Assembly (NCBI GenBank): GCA_007116535.1
Contig: SKIG01000239.1
Location: forward strand, 1 to 10,788
DNA from: Psychroflexus sp.
Lineage (GTDB): Bacteria > Bacteroidota > Bacteroidia > Flavobacteriales > Flavobacteriaceae
Direction: 5' to 3'
DNA length: 10,788 nt
The translations under genes and the position numbers were made by a program. A model generated the notes under the pieces. That model did not search any database, was not told the DNA's origin, and was given only the letters and a program-made list of their open reading frames with translations. Below are positions 1 to 7,362 of this stretch, in pieces. Within the stretch, counting starts at the first letter, position 1. Each line of letters starts with the position of its first letter.

Positions 1-40
1 TAAATTACTTATTGTCAAATTTTTTTCTGATTTTTTTTCA

Positions 41-76
41 AAAAAAACGTCAATCAAAACTACCTGATTGACGTTT
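41..76 (-). terminator. Intrinsic terminator of the gyrA-TPR unit
   Basis: Perfect 12-bp inverted repeat (45-56 pairs with 65-76, arms AAACGTCAATCA and TGATTGACGTTT) with an 8-base loop. Read on the minus strand it lies 25 bases after the TPR gene stop and runs into a T-tract (the A run at 41-47), as expected of a Rho-independent terminator. On the plus strand the hairpin is followed by TTTCATTTT, so it might also stop a rightward transcript arriving from outside the window, but the leftward reading is clearly better. Confidence 0.85.
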
Positions 77-100
77 CATTTTAACTTATATGAAAATCAA

Positions 101-1372
101 CTATTTGGTTAATTTATCAATTTTCTTTTTGTACTCTTCTGCTTTGTCATCTTCACCAGTTTGGTAATAGATGTTCATCATTGTTCGTAAAACACCTAAA
201 TTTGTTTCGTCAATTTTACTTGCTTCTTCTAGATAAGGAAGTGCTTCTTCGTAGTACTTCTTTCTTTGTGCTTCTAGTTCTTTGTAGCGTTTGTTATCAG
301 CAGCAGACATCCCCAAAGAATTCATTTCATCAATAAGAGGTTGTTCTTGTTGCAAGATCAAAGAAGCAAGAGTCAAATAGGCGTTCACCATTTTTGGATC
401 TAACTCTAGAGCCTGCTCATAATAAGATTTTGCAGATTCATTATCCCCTAATTGTTCTGCAGTAACCCCTAAATTAAAGTATAATACAGGATTTTCAGGA
501 TCTAACTTAACAATATCAGACATTAGTTTTGTATAAGTGTCAAAATCACCAAGTTGATAGTATAAATCTGCTTCTGCTTGTAACAAAGCTACATCACCTG
601 GATTTTCTTTTTTAGCCAAATCGATTGATTCAATCGCCTTATCAGCTTGGTCTGTTTGAATATAAATAAGTGAAATATTTTTAGCTATCTCTCCTCTTTT
701 AGACTCAGTTACTTTATCTTCAGGTTCTGTATACTGTCCTGATTTAACAGATAAATCTCTAAAATCTTTATCTTCTCCAAAACTTTCAATTTCTCCATTC
801 TCTTTATTTTTTGCAAAATACTGAACGCTTGAACCGTCATACCCCATTTGAATTAATTGCTTATAATACTTTAGTGCTGTATCATAGTCTTGGCCATTCA
901 CAGCATTTCCTGCTGCATAATATAAATGAATTGTGTCATTTCTGTCAAGTTGATAGGAATCAAACAATTTAGCTGCAGCTGTTTTAAAGTTCTGATTTTT
1001 CTGATCCTCTATTGCAGCGTCCAATATTGCATTTCTAACAGTAAATAGACCATTTTTAGCATCTTCATTCTTTTCATCAATTTTTAATGCTTCTTTAAAA
1101 TATTCTCCTGACTTTACAAGATTTTCTTGACTTTGACCTACACCTTCGTCAGCTCCTCTGTAAGCAAAACCAAGTTGGTTGTAATAACGAATCTTCCATC
1201 GGTCATTTAAATCGAGAACATTCAGTGCTTGAGCTTCTTTTAATGCGTCTATTGCCTCTGTATAGTTTCCTTTTTGCATTGCCTTTTCTGCAGACTTAAT
1301 TTCTTTTTTTTGTGAAAAAGATGCTTTCGAAAAGATTAGTGAAAGTCCTAAACTTACTATGTATTTTTTCAT
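101..1372 (-). CDS. Secreted or periplasmic TPR-repeat protein
   Basis: A 423-residue protein. Residues 1-20 form a signal peptide: MKK, a hydrophobic stretch, then a probable cleavage after S-F-S before Q21, a common Bacteroidota pattern. The absence of a lipobox cysteine suggests a soluble exported protein. The remainder is helical tetratricopeptide repeats. The clearest repeat is at about 294-327 (N-P-x-x-Y-F-N-L-G...G-D...A...Y-Y-E-Q-A-L-E-L-D-P), and others are seen near 28-51, 148-181, 229-295 and 372-405. TPR arrays bind partner proteins, but no catalytic motif is visible and the partner is unknown. It lies 24 bases downstream of gyrA on the same strand with no terminator or clear promoter between them, so it is probably co-transcribed; a hairpin terminator follows it. 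The functional link to gyrase is unclear and may be only positional. The ATG is supported by the signal peptide beginning there. Confidence 0.85.
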   Translation of the reverse strand: MKKYIVSLGLSLIFSKASFSQKKEIKSAEKAMQKGNYTEAIDALKEAQALNVLDLNDRWKIRYYNQLGFAYRGADEGVGQSQENLVKSGEYFKEALKIDEKNEDAKNGLFTVRNAILDAAIEDQKNQNFKTAAAKLFDSYQLDRNDTIHLYYAAGNAVNGQDYDTALKYYKQLIQMGYDGSSVQYFAKNKENGEIESFGEDKDFRDLSVKSGQYTEPEDKVTESKRGEIAKNISLIYIQTDQADKAIESIDLAKKENPGDVALLQAEADLYYQLGDFDTYTKLMSDIVKLDPENPVLYFNLGVTAEQLGDNESAKSYYEQALELDPKMVNAYLTLASLILQQEQPLIDEMNSLGMSAADNKRYKELEAQRKKYYEEALPYLEEASKIDETNLGVLRTMMNIYYQTGEDDKAEEYKKKIDKLTK

Positions 1373-1396
1373 CTTCTTTATTGTTTATTATTAATT

Positions 1397-3931
1397 TTAT
1401 TCATTTGTAGTATTCTCACTTCCTTGTGAATCTTCTTGCGTATCTGTTCCTTCGATGTTTTCATCATTTTCGTCCATCACAATCTTTGCAACTGCCGCAA
1501 TAGAATCTCCATCTTTTAAATTGATTAGACGTACTCCTTGAGTTGCTCTACCCATTGTTCGCAATTCACTCAAAGATAATCTAATGGCAACTCCCGACTT
1601 TTTGATAATCATCAAATCGTCTTTATCGGTAACGTTTTTGATAGCTACTAATTCACCTGTCTTTTCAGTAATAGAGATAGTTTTAACACCTTTACCTCCT
1701 CTATTGGTTGTTCTATATATAGGTTCTCCTGTTTCAGGGTCATCAATAAAGGTTCTTTTACCGTATCCATTAGCTGATACTACCAAAACAGTTTCTTCTT
1801 TTGGTTCATTGACAGTAATCATGCCTATCACCTCGTCTGATTCACTTCCAAGTGTAATTCCTCTTACTCCTGCAGCTCCTCTACCCATCGGTCTAGTTTT
1901 GCTTTCTTCAAAACGAATTGCTTTTCCTGAACGAAGTGCTAACATTACTTCCGAATTACCATTAGTCAATATAGCTGATAGTAATTCATCATCTTCTTTA
2001 ATAGTAATTGCATTAATACCGTTGGCACGAGGTCTAGAATATTGTTCTAAAAGTGTCTTTTTAACCTGACCTTTTTTGGTACACATTAATACATAATGAC
2101 TATTTACATAATCTTCATCTTTAAGATCTTGTGTACAAATGAAAGCGTTAATTCTATCGCTCATTTCAATATTAATCAAGTTTTGGATGGCTCTTCCTTT
2201 TGAAGTTTTAGACCCTTCGGGAATTTCAAAAACACGCATCCAATAACATTTTCCACTTTGAGTGAAAAATAACATGTATTGGTGATTAGTTCCTACAAAC
2301 AAGTATTCAGAAAAATCCTCGTCTCTTGTTACAGTCGCTTTCTGTCCTACCCCTCCTCTACTTTGAGTTTTGTATTCGTTTAAAGGAGTACGTTTGATAT
2401 ATCCCGCATGAGATATAGTAATAACAACTTGCTCATCTGGAATCATGTCTTCCATGCTTAACTCTCCACCTGCGTATTCAATTACAGATCTTCTTTCGTC
2501 TCCAAACTTTTCTTTGATTTCGAGCAATTCTTCTTTAATGATGCTCATTCTTCTTTCTTCACTAGAAAGAATGTCTTTTAAATCGTTGATAGTTTCTAGC
2601 AATTCAGCATATTCAGTTCTAAGTTTATCTTGTTCTAGACCTGTTAACTGACGCAAACGCATTTCTACTATAGCTTTAGCTTGAATTTCTGAAAGACTAA
2701 AGCGCTCCATCAATTTTTCACGAGCTTCATCAGCGTTAGAAGACTTTTTAATCATTTCTATTACTTCATCAATATTATCTGAAGCAATGATTAAACCTTC
2801 TAATATATGTGCTCTTTCTTCAGCTTTGCGAAGTAAATATTGAGTTCTTCTTGTTACTACATCGTGGCGGTGTTCAACAAAATAGTGAATCAAATCTTTT
2901 AGATTCAACATTTGTGGTCTTCCTTTAACAAGCGCAATATTATTGACACTAAAAGACGACTGAAGTGCAGTGTGTTTATATAAGGTATTTAGTACAACGT
3001 TAGGAACGCAATCTTTCTTAAGAATATAGACAATGCGCATTCCGTTTCTATCGGACTCGTCTCTAATTAACGAAATGCCTTCAATTTTCTTTGCATTTAC
3101 CAAGTCAGCTGTTTTCTTAATCATATCAGCTTTGTTAACTTGGTATGGAATTTCAGTAACAATGATACATTCTCTCCCATTCACTTCTTCAAAAGAAGCT
3201 TTTGCTCGCATGACAACACGCCCTCTACCAGTTTTGAAAGCTTCTTTAACGCCTTCATAACCATAGATAATACCTCCAGTAGGGAAATCAGGAGCTTTAA
3301 TATGTTGCATTAATTCATCGATTTCAATATCGTTGTTATCGATATAAGCAACCGTTCCGTCAATAACTTCAGTAAGGTTATGAGGCGCCATATTAGTAGC
3401 CATACCAACTGCAATACCACTTGCTCCGTTCACTAATAAGTTAGGAACTCTTGTTGGAAGTACTGTTGGTTCTTCTAATGTGTCATCAAAGTTTAGGGAG
3501 AAATCTACAGTTTCTTTGTCTATATCGGAAAGTAGTTCTTCACTAATTTTTTTCATTCTAGCTTCGGTGTAACGCATTGCTGCAGGGCTATCACCATCGA
3601 CTGAACCAAAGTTTCCTTGCCCATCTACCAATTGGTAACGCATGCTCCACTCCTGAGCCATACGAACCATGGTATCGTATACAGAGGTGTCTCCGTGTGG
3701 GTGATACTTACCAAGCACTTCACCTACAATTCTTGCTGATTTTTTGTAGGCTCTATTCGATAAAACCCCAAGCTCATTCATCCCGAACAAAACTCTTCTA
3801 TGAACAGGCTTTAAACCATCTCTAACATCTGGTAAAGCTCTAGATACTATAACTGACATCGAATAATCGATGTATGCAGTTTTCATTTCATCTTCAATAT
3901 TGATAGGAATCAATTTATCTCCTTCTGCCAT
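1397..3931 (-). CDS. gyrA: DNA gyrase subunit A
   Basis: An 844-residue GyrA, the breakage-reunion subunit of the GyrA2GyrB2 topoisomerase that introduces negative supercoils. The winged-helix/tower region (about 1-490) contains the catalytic tyrosine Y121 in A-A-M-R-Y-T-E-A-R. The quinolone-determining region reads [11 protein letters not shown]82, S83 and D86 sit at the E. coli positions 83, 84 and 87. A threonine at the first position is a natural variant, not by itself a resistance mutation. The C-terminal DNA-wrapping beta-pinwheel (about 495-820) holds a GyrA-box-like Q-S-R-G-G-V-G at 523-529 and a second R-G-G-K-G at 744-748, which favours GyrA over ParC. An acidic tail follows (about 820-844), a feature known to modulate supercoiling in other gyrases. 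Length is normal for the family and the frame is intact. It is transcribed divergently from clpC and leads a unit with the TPR gene. Confidence 0.97.
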   Translation of the reverse strand: MAEGDKLIPINIEDEMKTAYIDYSMSVIVSRALPDVRDGLKPVHRRVLFGMNELGVLSNRAYKKSARIVGEVLGKYHPHGDTSVYDTMVRMAQEWSMRYQLVDGQGNFGSVDGDSPAAMRYTEARMKKISEELLSDIDKETVDFSLNFDDTLEEPTVLPTRVPNLLVNGASGIAVGMATNMAPHNLTEVIDGTVAYIDNNDIEIDELMQHIKAPDFPTGGIIYGYEGVKEAFKTGRGRVVMRAKASFEEVNGRECIIVTEIPYQVNKADMIKKTADLVNAKKIEGISLIRDESDRNGMRIVYILKKDCVPNVVLNTLYKHTALQSSFSVNNIALVKGRPQMLNLKDLIHYFVEHRHDVVTRRTQYLLRKAEERAHILEGLIIASDNIDEVIEMIKKSSNADEAREKLMERFSLSEIQAKAIVEMRLRQLTGLEQDKLRTEYAELLETINDLKDILSSEERRMSIIKEELLEIKEKFGDERRSVIEYAGGELSMEDMIPDEQVVITISHAGYIKRTPLNEYKTQSRGGVGQKATVTRDEDFSEYLFVGTNHQYMLFFTQSGKCYWMRVFEIPEGSKTSKGRAIQNLINIEMSDRINAFICTQDLKDEDYVNSHYVLMCTKKGQVKKTLLEQYSRPRANGINAITIKEDDELLSAILTNGNSEVMLALRSGKAIRFEESKTRPMGRGAAGVRGITLGSESDEVIGMITVNEPKEETVLVVSANGYGKRTFIDDPETGEPIYRTTNRGGKGVKTISITEKTGELVAIKNVTDKDDLMIIKKSGVAIRLSLSELRTMGRATQGVRLINLKDGDSIAAVAKIVMDENDENIEGTDTQEDSQGSENTTNE

Positions 3932-3950
3932 AAATTATATATTATAATTT
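3932..3950. repeat. A/T-only palindrome touching the gyrA start
   Basis: Two perfect 8-base arms, AAATTATA (3932-3939) and TATAATTT (3943-3950), are separated by three bases. The element abuts the gyrA ATG directly, occupying mRNA positions -1 to -19. As RNA it would be a weak all-A/U hairpin over the ribosome landing zone; as DNA it could be a small operator or simply the A/T-rich leader usual in this phylum. Its presence is certain, its function is not. Confidence 0.5.
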
Positions 3951-4026
3951 GATTTAAACAAGTTGCTAAAATACAGAATTTTTAAGTAAATATCACAATA
4001 AATAGCTTTCTAAATTAACATATTCA

Positions 4027-4059
4027 CAAAAGTTATACAACTATAAGGTTTTATGTAAA
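4027..4059 (-). promoter_or_regulatory. Candidate gyrA promoter
   Basis: Read leftward, TTTACA (4059-4054) is followed after 18 bases by TAACTTTTG (4035-4027). This is one inserted base away from the Bacteroidota -7 consensus TAnnTTTG, and the upstream element is a weak -33 (TTT in place of TTG). The overlapping TATAAC (4037-4032) also resembles a classical -10. The predicted leader would be about 90 bases. The -7 part overlaps a short palindrome, TTATA-N4-TATAA (4033-4046). This is the best candidate in the spacer for the leftward direction, but the match is imperfect. Confidence 0.33.
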
Positions 4060-4066
4060 TATTATA

Positions 4067-4099
4067 TTGTTTTTAGTAGGGTAATTGAGTTTTATTTTG
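4067..4099 (+). promoter_or_regulatory. Candidate clpC promoter
   Basis: TTG (4067-4069), a 22-base spacer and TTATTTTG (4092-4099) match the Bacteroidota sigma-factor consensus TTG-N19-23-TAnnTTTG with one mismatch in the -7 box. The start would fall near 4106, giving a leader of about 58 bases. A second weaker -7 (TATATTTT, 4124-4131) lies closer to the gene but lacks a well-spaced TTG. I see no CIRCE element, and no ctsR or mcsAB genes are present in the window, so the heat-shock control known from Firmicutes is not suggested here. Confidence 0.35.
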
Positions 4100-4163
4100 T
4101 TATTTAGTAAATTAATAGTATGGTATATTTTTTTTTAAATACTATAAAGTAAATTAAATAGAC

Positions 4164-6719
4164 ATGGATGATAATTTTTCACCTGAAGTAAGAGATGTTA
4201 TAAGTCATAGTAAAGAAGAAGCCTTACGATTAGGACACGAATTTATTGGTACTGAACATCTTATGCTTGGGCTTTTAAGGAATCAAGAAAACAAAGCTTC
4301 TGAAATTCTAGGAGCTCTTCAAATAGATACAGATCAATTAAGACGCAAAGTAGAAATACTAAATCCTACTGACTTTTCGTCATATTCTGGGAAGCATAAT
4401 AAAAATTTGCACCTAACCAGACAGGCAGAACGTGCTCTTAAGACGACGTTTTTGGAGGCTAAGTTATTTCAAAGCACTTCAATTAATACAGCACATTTAT
4501 TATTATGCATACTTAGAAATGCAGACGACCCAATTACAAAACTTCTAAATAAATACAAAGTAGACTACGATAATGTAAAAGATGAATTCCGTTCAATGAT
4601 TTCTCAAGAGGGAGATTACCTTGAGGAACCAAGAGCTGAGTCATATCCTGAAGAAAACCCTCAGGATGAAGGGAAAAATCCTTATGATAGCGGCAATCAA
4701 TCAAAATACTCTAAAACTTCAAAAAAATCTAAAACACCTGTGTTAGATAATTTTGGCCGTGACTTAACTTCTATGGCTGAAGAAGGAAAATTAGACCCTG
4801 TCGTTGGGCGTGAAAAAGAAATAGAGCGTGTTTCTCAAATCCTTAGCCGAAGAAAGAAAAACAATCCGTTATTAATAGGTGAACCAGGTGTTGGTAAAAG
4901 TGCTATTGCTGAAGGTTTGGCTTTACGAATAATACAGCGTAAAGTGTCGCGTATTCTGTATGATAAGAGAGTCGTTACTCTAGACTTAGCAAGCCTTGTT
5001 GCAGGTACCAAATACCGAGGTCAATTTGAGGAGCGTATGAAAGCAGTAATGAATGAGCTTGAAAAAAACGACGATATAATTTTATTCATAGATGAAATTC
5101 ATACAATTGTTGGTGCAGGTGGCGCAGCAGGAAGTTTGGACGCAAGCAATATGTTTAAGCCCGCTCTTGCCAGAGGTGAAATTCAATGCATTGGAGCTAC
5201 TACACTAGATGAATATAGACAACATATCGAAAAAGATGGTGCACTAGAAAGAAGGTTCCAAAAAATTATTGTTGAACCTACTTCTATTGACGAAACGATT
5301 GAAATATTACATAATATTAAAGGTAAATATGAAGATCACCATAATGTTAGTTTTACAGATGAAGCTATTGAAGCATGTGTGAAATTAACTACTCGGTATA
5401 TGAATGATAGATTCCTTCCCGATAAAGCTATTGATGCGCTAGACGAAGCAGGCTCCAGAGTTCATATCACCAATATTAATGTTCCTCAGTCTATCCTTGA
5501 CTTAGAAAAAAAGTTGGAAGAGATTAGAGAAACTAAAAATACTGTTGTAAAAAAACAGAAATATGAAGAAGCTGCCAAACTTCGCGATGACGAAAAGCAA
5601 GTAGAAAAAGAGCTTGAAATTGCGCAAGAAGAATGGGAAAAATCTTCTAAGGAAAATAAAATTACAGTCACTGAAGACAATATTGCTGATGTAGTTTCAA
5701 TGATGACAGGGATTCCTGTTAATAAAATAGCGAAAACGGAAAGCAATAAGTTAGCAGACTTACCTAACTTGATTAGAGGAAAAGTAATCGGTCAAGATGA
5801 TGCAGTACAAAAAGTAGTTAGAGCAATCCAACGAAACAGAGCAGGACTTAAAGATCCTGATAAGCCTATTGGATCCTTCATATTTTTAGGTCAAACAGGA
5901 GTTGGAAAGACGCAATTAGCTAAAGTTTTGGCTAAAGAGTTATTTGAGAATGTAGATTCGCTTATCAGAATTGACATGAGTGAATACATGGAGAAGTTCT
6001 CTATTTCTCGACTAATTGGAGCTCCTCCTGGTTATGTAGGTTATGAGGAAGGTGGGCAATTGACTGAAAAAGTTAGAAGAAAACCCTACTCGGTTGTTCT
6101 TTTAGATGAGATTGAAAAAGCTCATCCGGATGTTTTCAATATGTTATTACAAGTACTTGATGACGGGCATTTAACTGATAGTTTAGGTAGAAAAATTGAT
6201 TTCAGAAACACTGTCATTATCATGACATCTAATTTAGGTGCGCGTAAGTTGAAAGATTTCGGAACAGGAGTTGGATTTGGAACAAAAGCTCAAAAAGAAC
6301 AAGAGTTAGAAAATAGCAAGAAAGTTATTGAGGCTGCGCTAAAAAAAGCTTTCGCTCCCGAATTTTTAAATCGTGTAGATGATGTTGTTGTATTTAATTC
6401 GTTAGACAAAGAACACATCAATAAAATTATAGAAATTGAATTAAAACACTTATTTGATCGAATTCATCAGATTGGATATACCTTTAGTATTAGTGACAAC
6501 GCTAAGGCATTTATTGCAGAAAAAGGATTTGATGCTAAATACGGTGCAAGACCACTTAATAGAGCAATCCAGAAATATATTGAAGATGCCCTAGCAGAAA
6601 AAATTATAAATTCTGATATTGCCGAAGGTGACCACATATTTATGGATTTTAATGAAGACAAAAAAGAATTAACTATTAATATTGACAACCCAAAAGAAAA
6701 GAAACATGAAAATGATTAA
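4164..6719 (+). CDS. clpC: ATP-dependent Clp protease ATP-binding subunit ClpC
   Basis: An 851-residue class-I Hsp100 AAA+ unfoldase that forms hexamers, threads substrates through its pore and feeds them to the ClpP peptidase in the cytoplasm. Order of parts: double Clp N-domain (about 1-145); a polar K/S/E/P-rich linker (about 150-195); first AAA+ module with Walker A G-E-P-G-V-G-K-S (239-246), pore loop K-Y-R-G (283-286), Walker B I-L-F-I-D-E (306-311) and arginine finger R363/R364; a short middle coiled coil with a UVR-type stretch (about 466-490) that marks ClpC rather than ClpB, whose middle domain is much longer; second AAA+ module with Walker A G-Q-T-G-V-G-K-T (576-583), pore loop G-Y-V-G (623-626), Walker B V-V-L-L-D-E (644-649), arginine finger R737 and sensor 2 G-A-R (794-796). 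The V-G-F tripeptide at 703-705 is the ClpP-docking loop, so the protein should work with ClpP, which is encoded elsewhere. Its end overlaps the next gene by 14 bases. Confidence 0.96.
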   Translation: MDDNFSPEVRDVISHSKEEALRLGHEFIGTEHLMLGLLRNQENKASEILGALQIDTDQLRRKVEILNPTDFSSYSGKHNKNLHLTRQAERALKTTFLEAKLFQSTSINTAHLLLCILRNADDPITKLLNKYKVDYDNVKDEFRSMISQEGDYLEEPRAESYPEENPQDEGKNPYDSGNQSKYSKTSKKSKTPVLDNFGRDLTSMAEEGKLDPVVGREKEIERVSQILSRRKKNNPLLIGEPGVGKSAIAEGLALRIIQRKVSRILYDKRVVTLDLASLVAGTKYRGQFEERMKAVMNELEKNDDIILFIDEIHTIVGAGGAAGSLDASNMFKPALARGEIQCIGATTLDEYRQHIEKDGALERRFQKIIVEPTSIDETIEILHNIKGKYEDHHNVSFTDEAIEACVKLTTRYMNDRFLPDKAIDALDEAGSRVHITNINVPQSILDLEKKLEEIRETKNTVVKKQKYEEAAKLRDDEKQVEKELEIAQEEWEKSSKENKITVTEDNIADVVSMMTGIPVNKIAKTESNKLADLPNLIRGKVIGQDDAVQKVVRAIQRNRAGLKDPDKPIGSFIFLGQTGVGKTQLAKVLAKELFENVDSLIRIDMSEYMEKFSISRLIGAPPGYVGYEEGGQLTEKVRRKPYSVVLLDEIEKAHPDVFNMLLQVLDDGHLTDSLGRKIDFRNTVIIMTSNLGARKLKDFGTGVGFGTKAQKEQELENSKKVIEAALKKAFAPEFLNRVDDVVVFNSLDKEHINKIIEIELKHLFDRIHQIGYTFSISDNAKAFIAEKGFDAKYGARPLNRAIQKYIEDALAEKIINSDIAEGDHIFMDFNEDKKELTINIDNPKEKKHEND

Positions 6720-7230
6720 ATTAAATGCGATTAGACTAAGTTTTTTATTGTGTGGCTTGATCATTATAAGCTCTTGTGAAACTGAAAAAAAATCTGATTC
6801 AATAAATGAAGACGACTCAGTTGAAAAATTAGATCTTGATATAAACGAACCTGAATTAGAAGAAGTGGCTGTTTTACGCAAGTGCTATACAGGAGTTGTT
6901 AGAGGTCAAGATGTAAAAATGAACCTTGAGTTAGAAGAAAAATTAGTAACCGGAGAGCTTATTTATTCTGAAAATGAAAAAGTTGTTCGCTCAGGAAGTG
7001 TTATTGGTGAGTTTTCTAAGGATACATTACTTGTAACCTTTAAATACAAAAACATTGATGAGGAAATTCAAGCCGAAGAGCTCATTTTTATAGAAGATAA
7101 AAAAGAATTTAAAGTAGTTCAAGGTAGCGCTAAAACCGAAAGAAGAGGAAGCTTAATTAAAATACTCGACCCCTCCAATGTAACCTTTAATGGCCCTGTG
7201 TTTGAAAAATACGACTGCGAACAAGAATAA
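6706..7230 (+). CDS. Small putative lipoprotein overlapping clpC
   Basis: A 174-residue protein of unrecognised family. Residues 1-23 are a lipoprotein signal peptide: basic start M-K-M-I-K, hydrophobic core (11-21) and lipobox I-S-S-C with the acylated cysteine C24. A mobile acidic segment (about 25-55, rich in D and E) follows, then a compact region predicted by eye to be beta-rich (about 60-171) with alternating hydrophobic residues and Gly-Asp/Gly-Glu turns. Only two cysteines remain in the mature body, C60 and C171, at the two ends of this domain, so a disulfide is possible if it is exported. The ATG at 6706 is chosen because the signal peptide begins properly there; an upstream in-frame TTG (6682) would add eight polar residues, and a second ATG (6712) is also possible. 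It overlaps the clpC stop by 14 bases in another frame, implying translational coupling. A strong terminator follows. I cannot name a function; envelope location is inferred from the signal only. Confidence 0.8.
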   Translation: MKMIKLNAIRLSFLLCGLIIISSCETEKKSDSINEDDSVEKLDLDINEPELEEVAVLRKCYTGVVRGQDVKMNLELEEKLVTGELIYSENEKVVRSGSVIGEFSKDTLLVTFKYKNIDEEIQAEELIFIEDKKEFKVVQGSAKTERRGSLIKILDPSNVTFNGPVFEKYDCEQE

Positions 7231-7244
7231 GCATCAAAATCTTT

Positions 7245-7282
7245 AAAAAAAAGACAGCTTTTAGTTAAGCTGTCTTTTTTTT
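7245..7282 (+). terminator. Intrinsic terminator after clpC-lipoprotein
   Basis: A perfect 16-bp inverted repeat (7245-7260 with 7267-7282) has a 6-base loop. The core arms are AAGACAGCTT and AAGCTGTCTT, flanked by eight A and eight T. It starts 14 bases after the lipoprotein stop and ends in T8, a classical Rho-independent terminator. It separates the clpC unit from oxyR, which therefore needs its own promoter. The A-tract on the other side makes it symmetrical, but no leftward gene reaches it here. Confidence 0.92.
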
Positions 7283-7284
7283 GC

Positions 7285-7317
7285 ATAGATAATATCTAAA
7301 CAAAAACACAAAACTAT
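7285..7317. promoter_or_regulatory. Probable OxyR binding site upstream of oxyR
   Basis: TAGATA-A-TATCTA (7286-7298) is a perfect 6+1+6 palindrome with the T-N11-A form of a LysR-family box. Taken from 7285 it matches the E. coli OxyR half-element ATAGnTnnnAnCTAT at every fixed base except the last T. A second half is only partial: a CTAT at 7314-7317 sits a few bases closer than the ideal helical spacing, and its ATAG partner is missing. The site lies about 40-50 bases before the oxyR -7 element. LysR-family regulators commonly bind just upstream of their own genes, so autoregulation is inferred. Confidence 0.5.
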
Positions 7318-7338
7318 AAGAAAAACATATGGATTCAT

Positions 7339-7346
7339 TATTTTTG
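7339..7346 (+). promoter_or_regulatory. oxyR promoter, -7 element
   Basis: TATTTTTG is an exact match to the Bacteroidota -7 consensus TAnnTTTG. It lies 16 bases before the oxyR ATG, so the leader would be only about 10 bases. No TTG is found at the expected -33 position (about 7314-7320); instead the half-site CTAT of the possible OxyR operator falls there, which would suit a promoter that depends on an activator or is occluded by one. A promoter is required here because a terminator precedes it. Confidence 0.55.
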
Positions 7347-7362
7347 CTAAAAAATAAAAATC

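Noticed and set aside
1640..1660. Possible quinolone resistance suggested by the non-serine residue at the GyrA hot spot (T82; encoded near 3684-3690)
   Set aside because: Threonine at this place is a natural state in related bacteria and D86 is unchanged, so no resistance can be inferred.
1584..2069. 161-codon open frame on the plus strand, opposite gyrA
   Set aside because: It lies wholly inside the well-supported gyrA gene on the other strand; the translation is a Ser/Leu/Ile-rich string with no domain or start context, typical of antisense shadow frames. The same applies to 2445-2651, 3033-3260 and 3577-3825.
4106..4161. Direct repeat AGTAAATTAA at 4106-4115 and 4148-4157, 42 bases apart, upstream of clpC
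   Set aside because: Spacing is about four helical turns, but the repeat is only 10 bases, A/T-rich and in an A/T-rich spacer, so chance is a sufficient explanation without comparative data.
5486..5746. Leftward open frame opposite the clpC middle domain, and similar frames at 6467-6688 and 6669-6881
   Set aside because: Antisense to clear coding sequence, with Ser/Phe-rich translations and no promoter or family resemblance.
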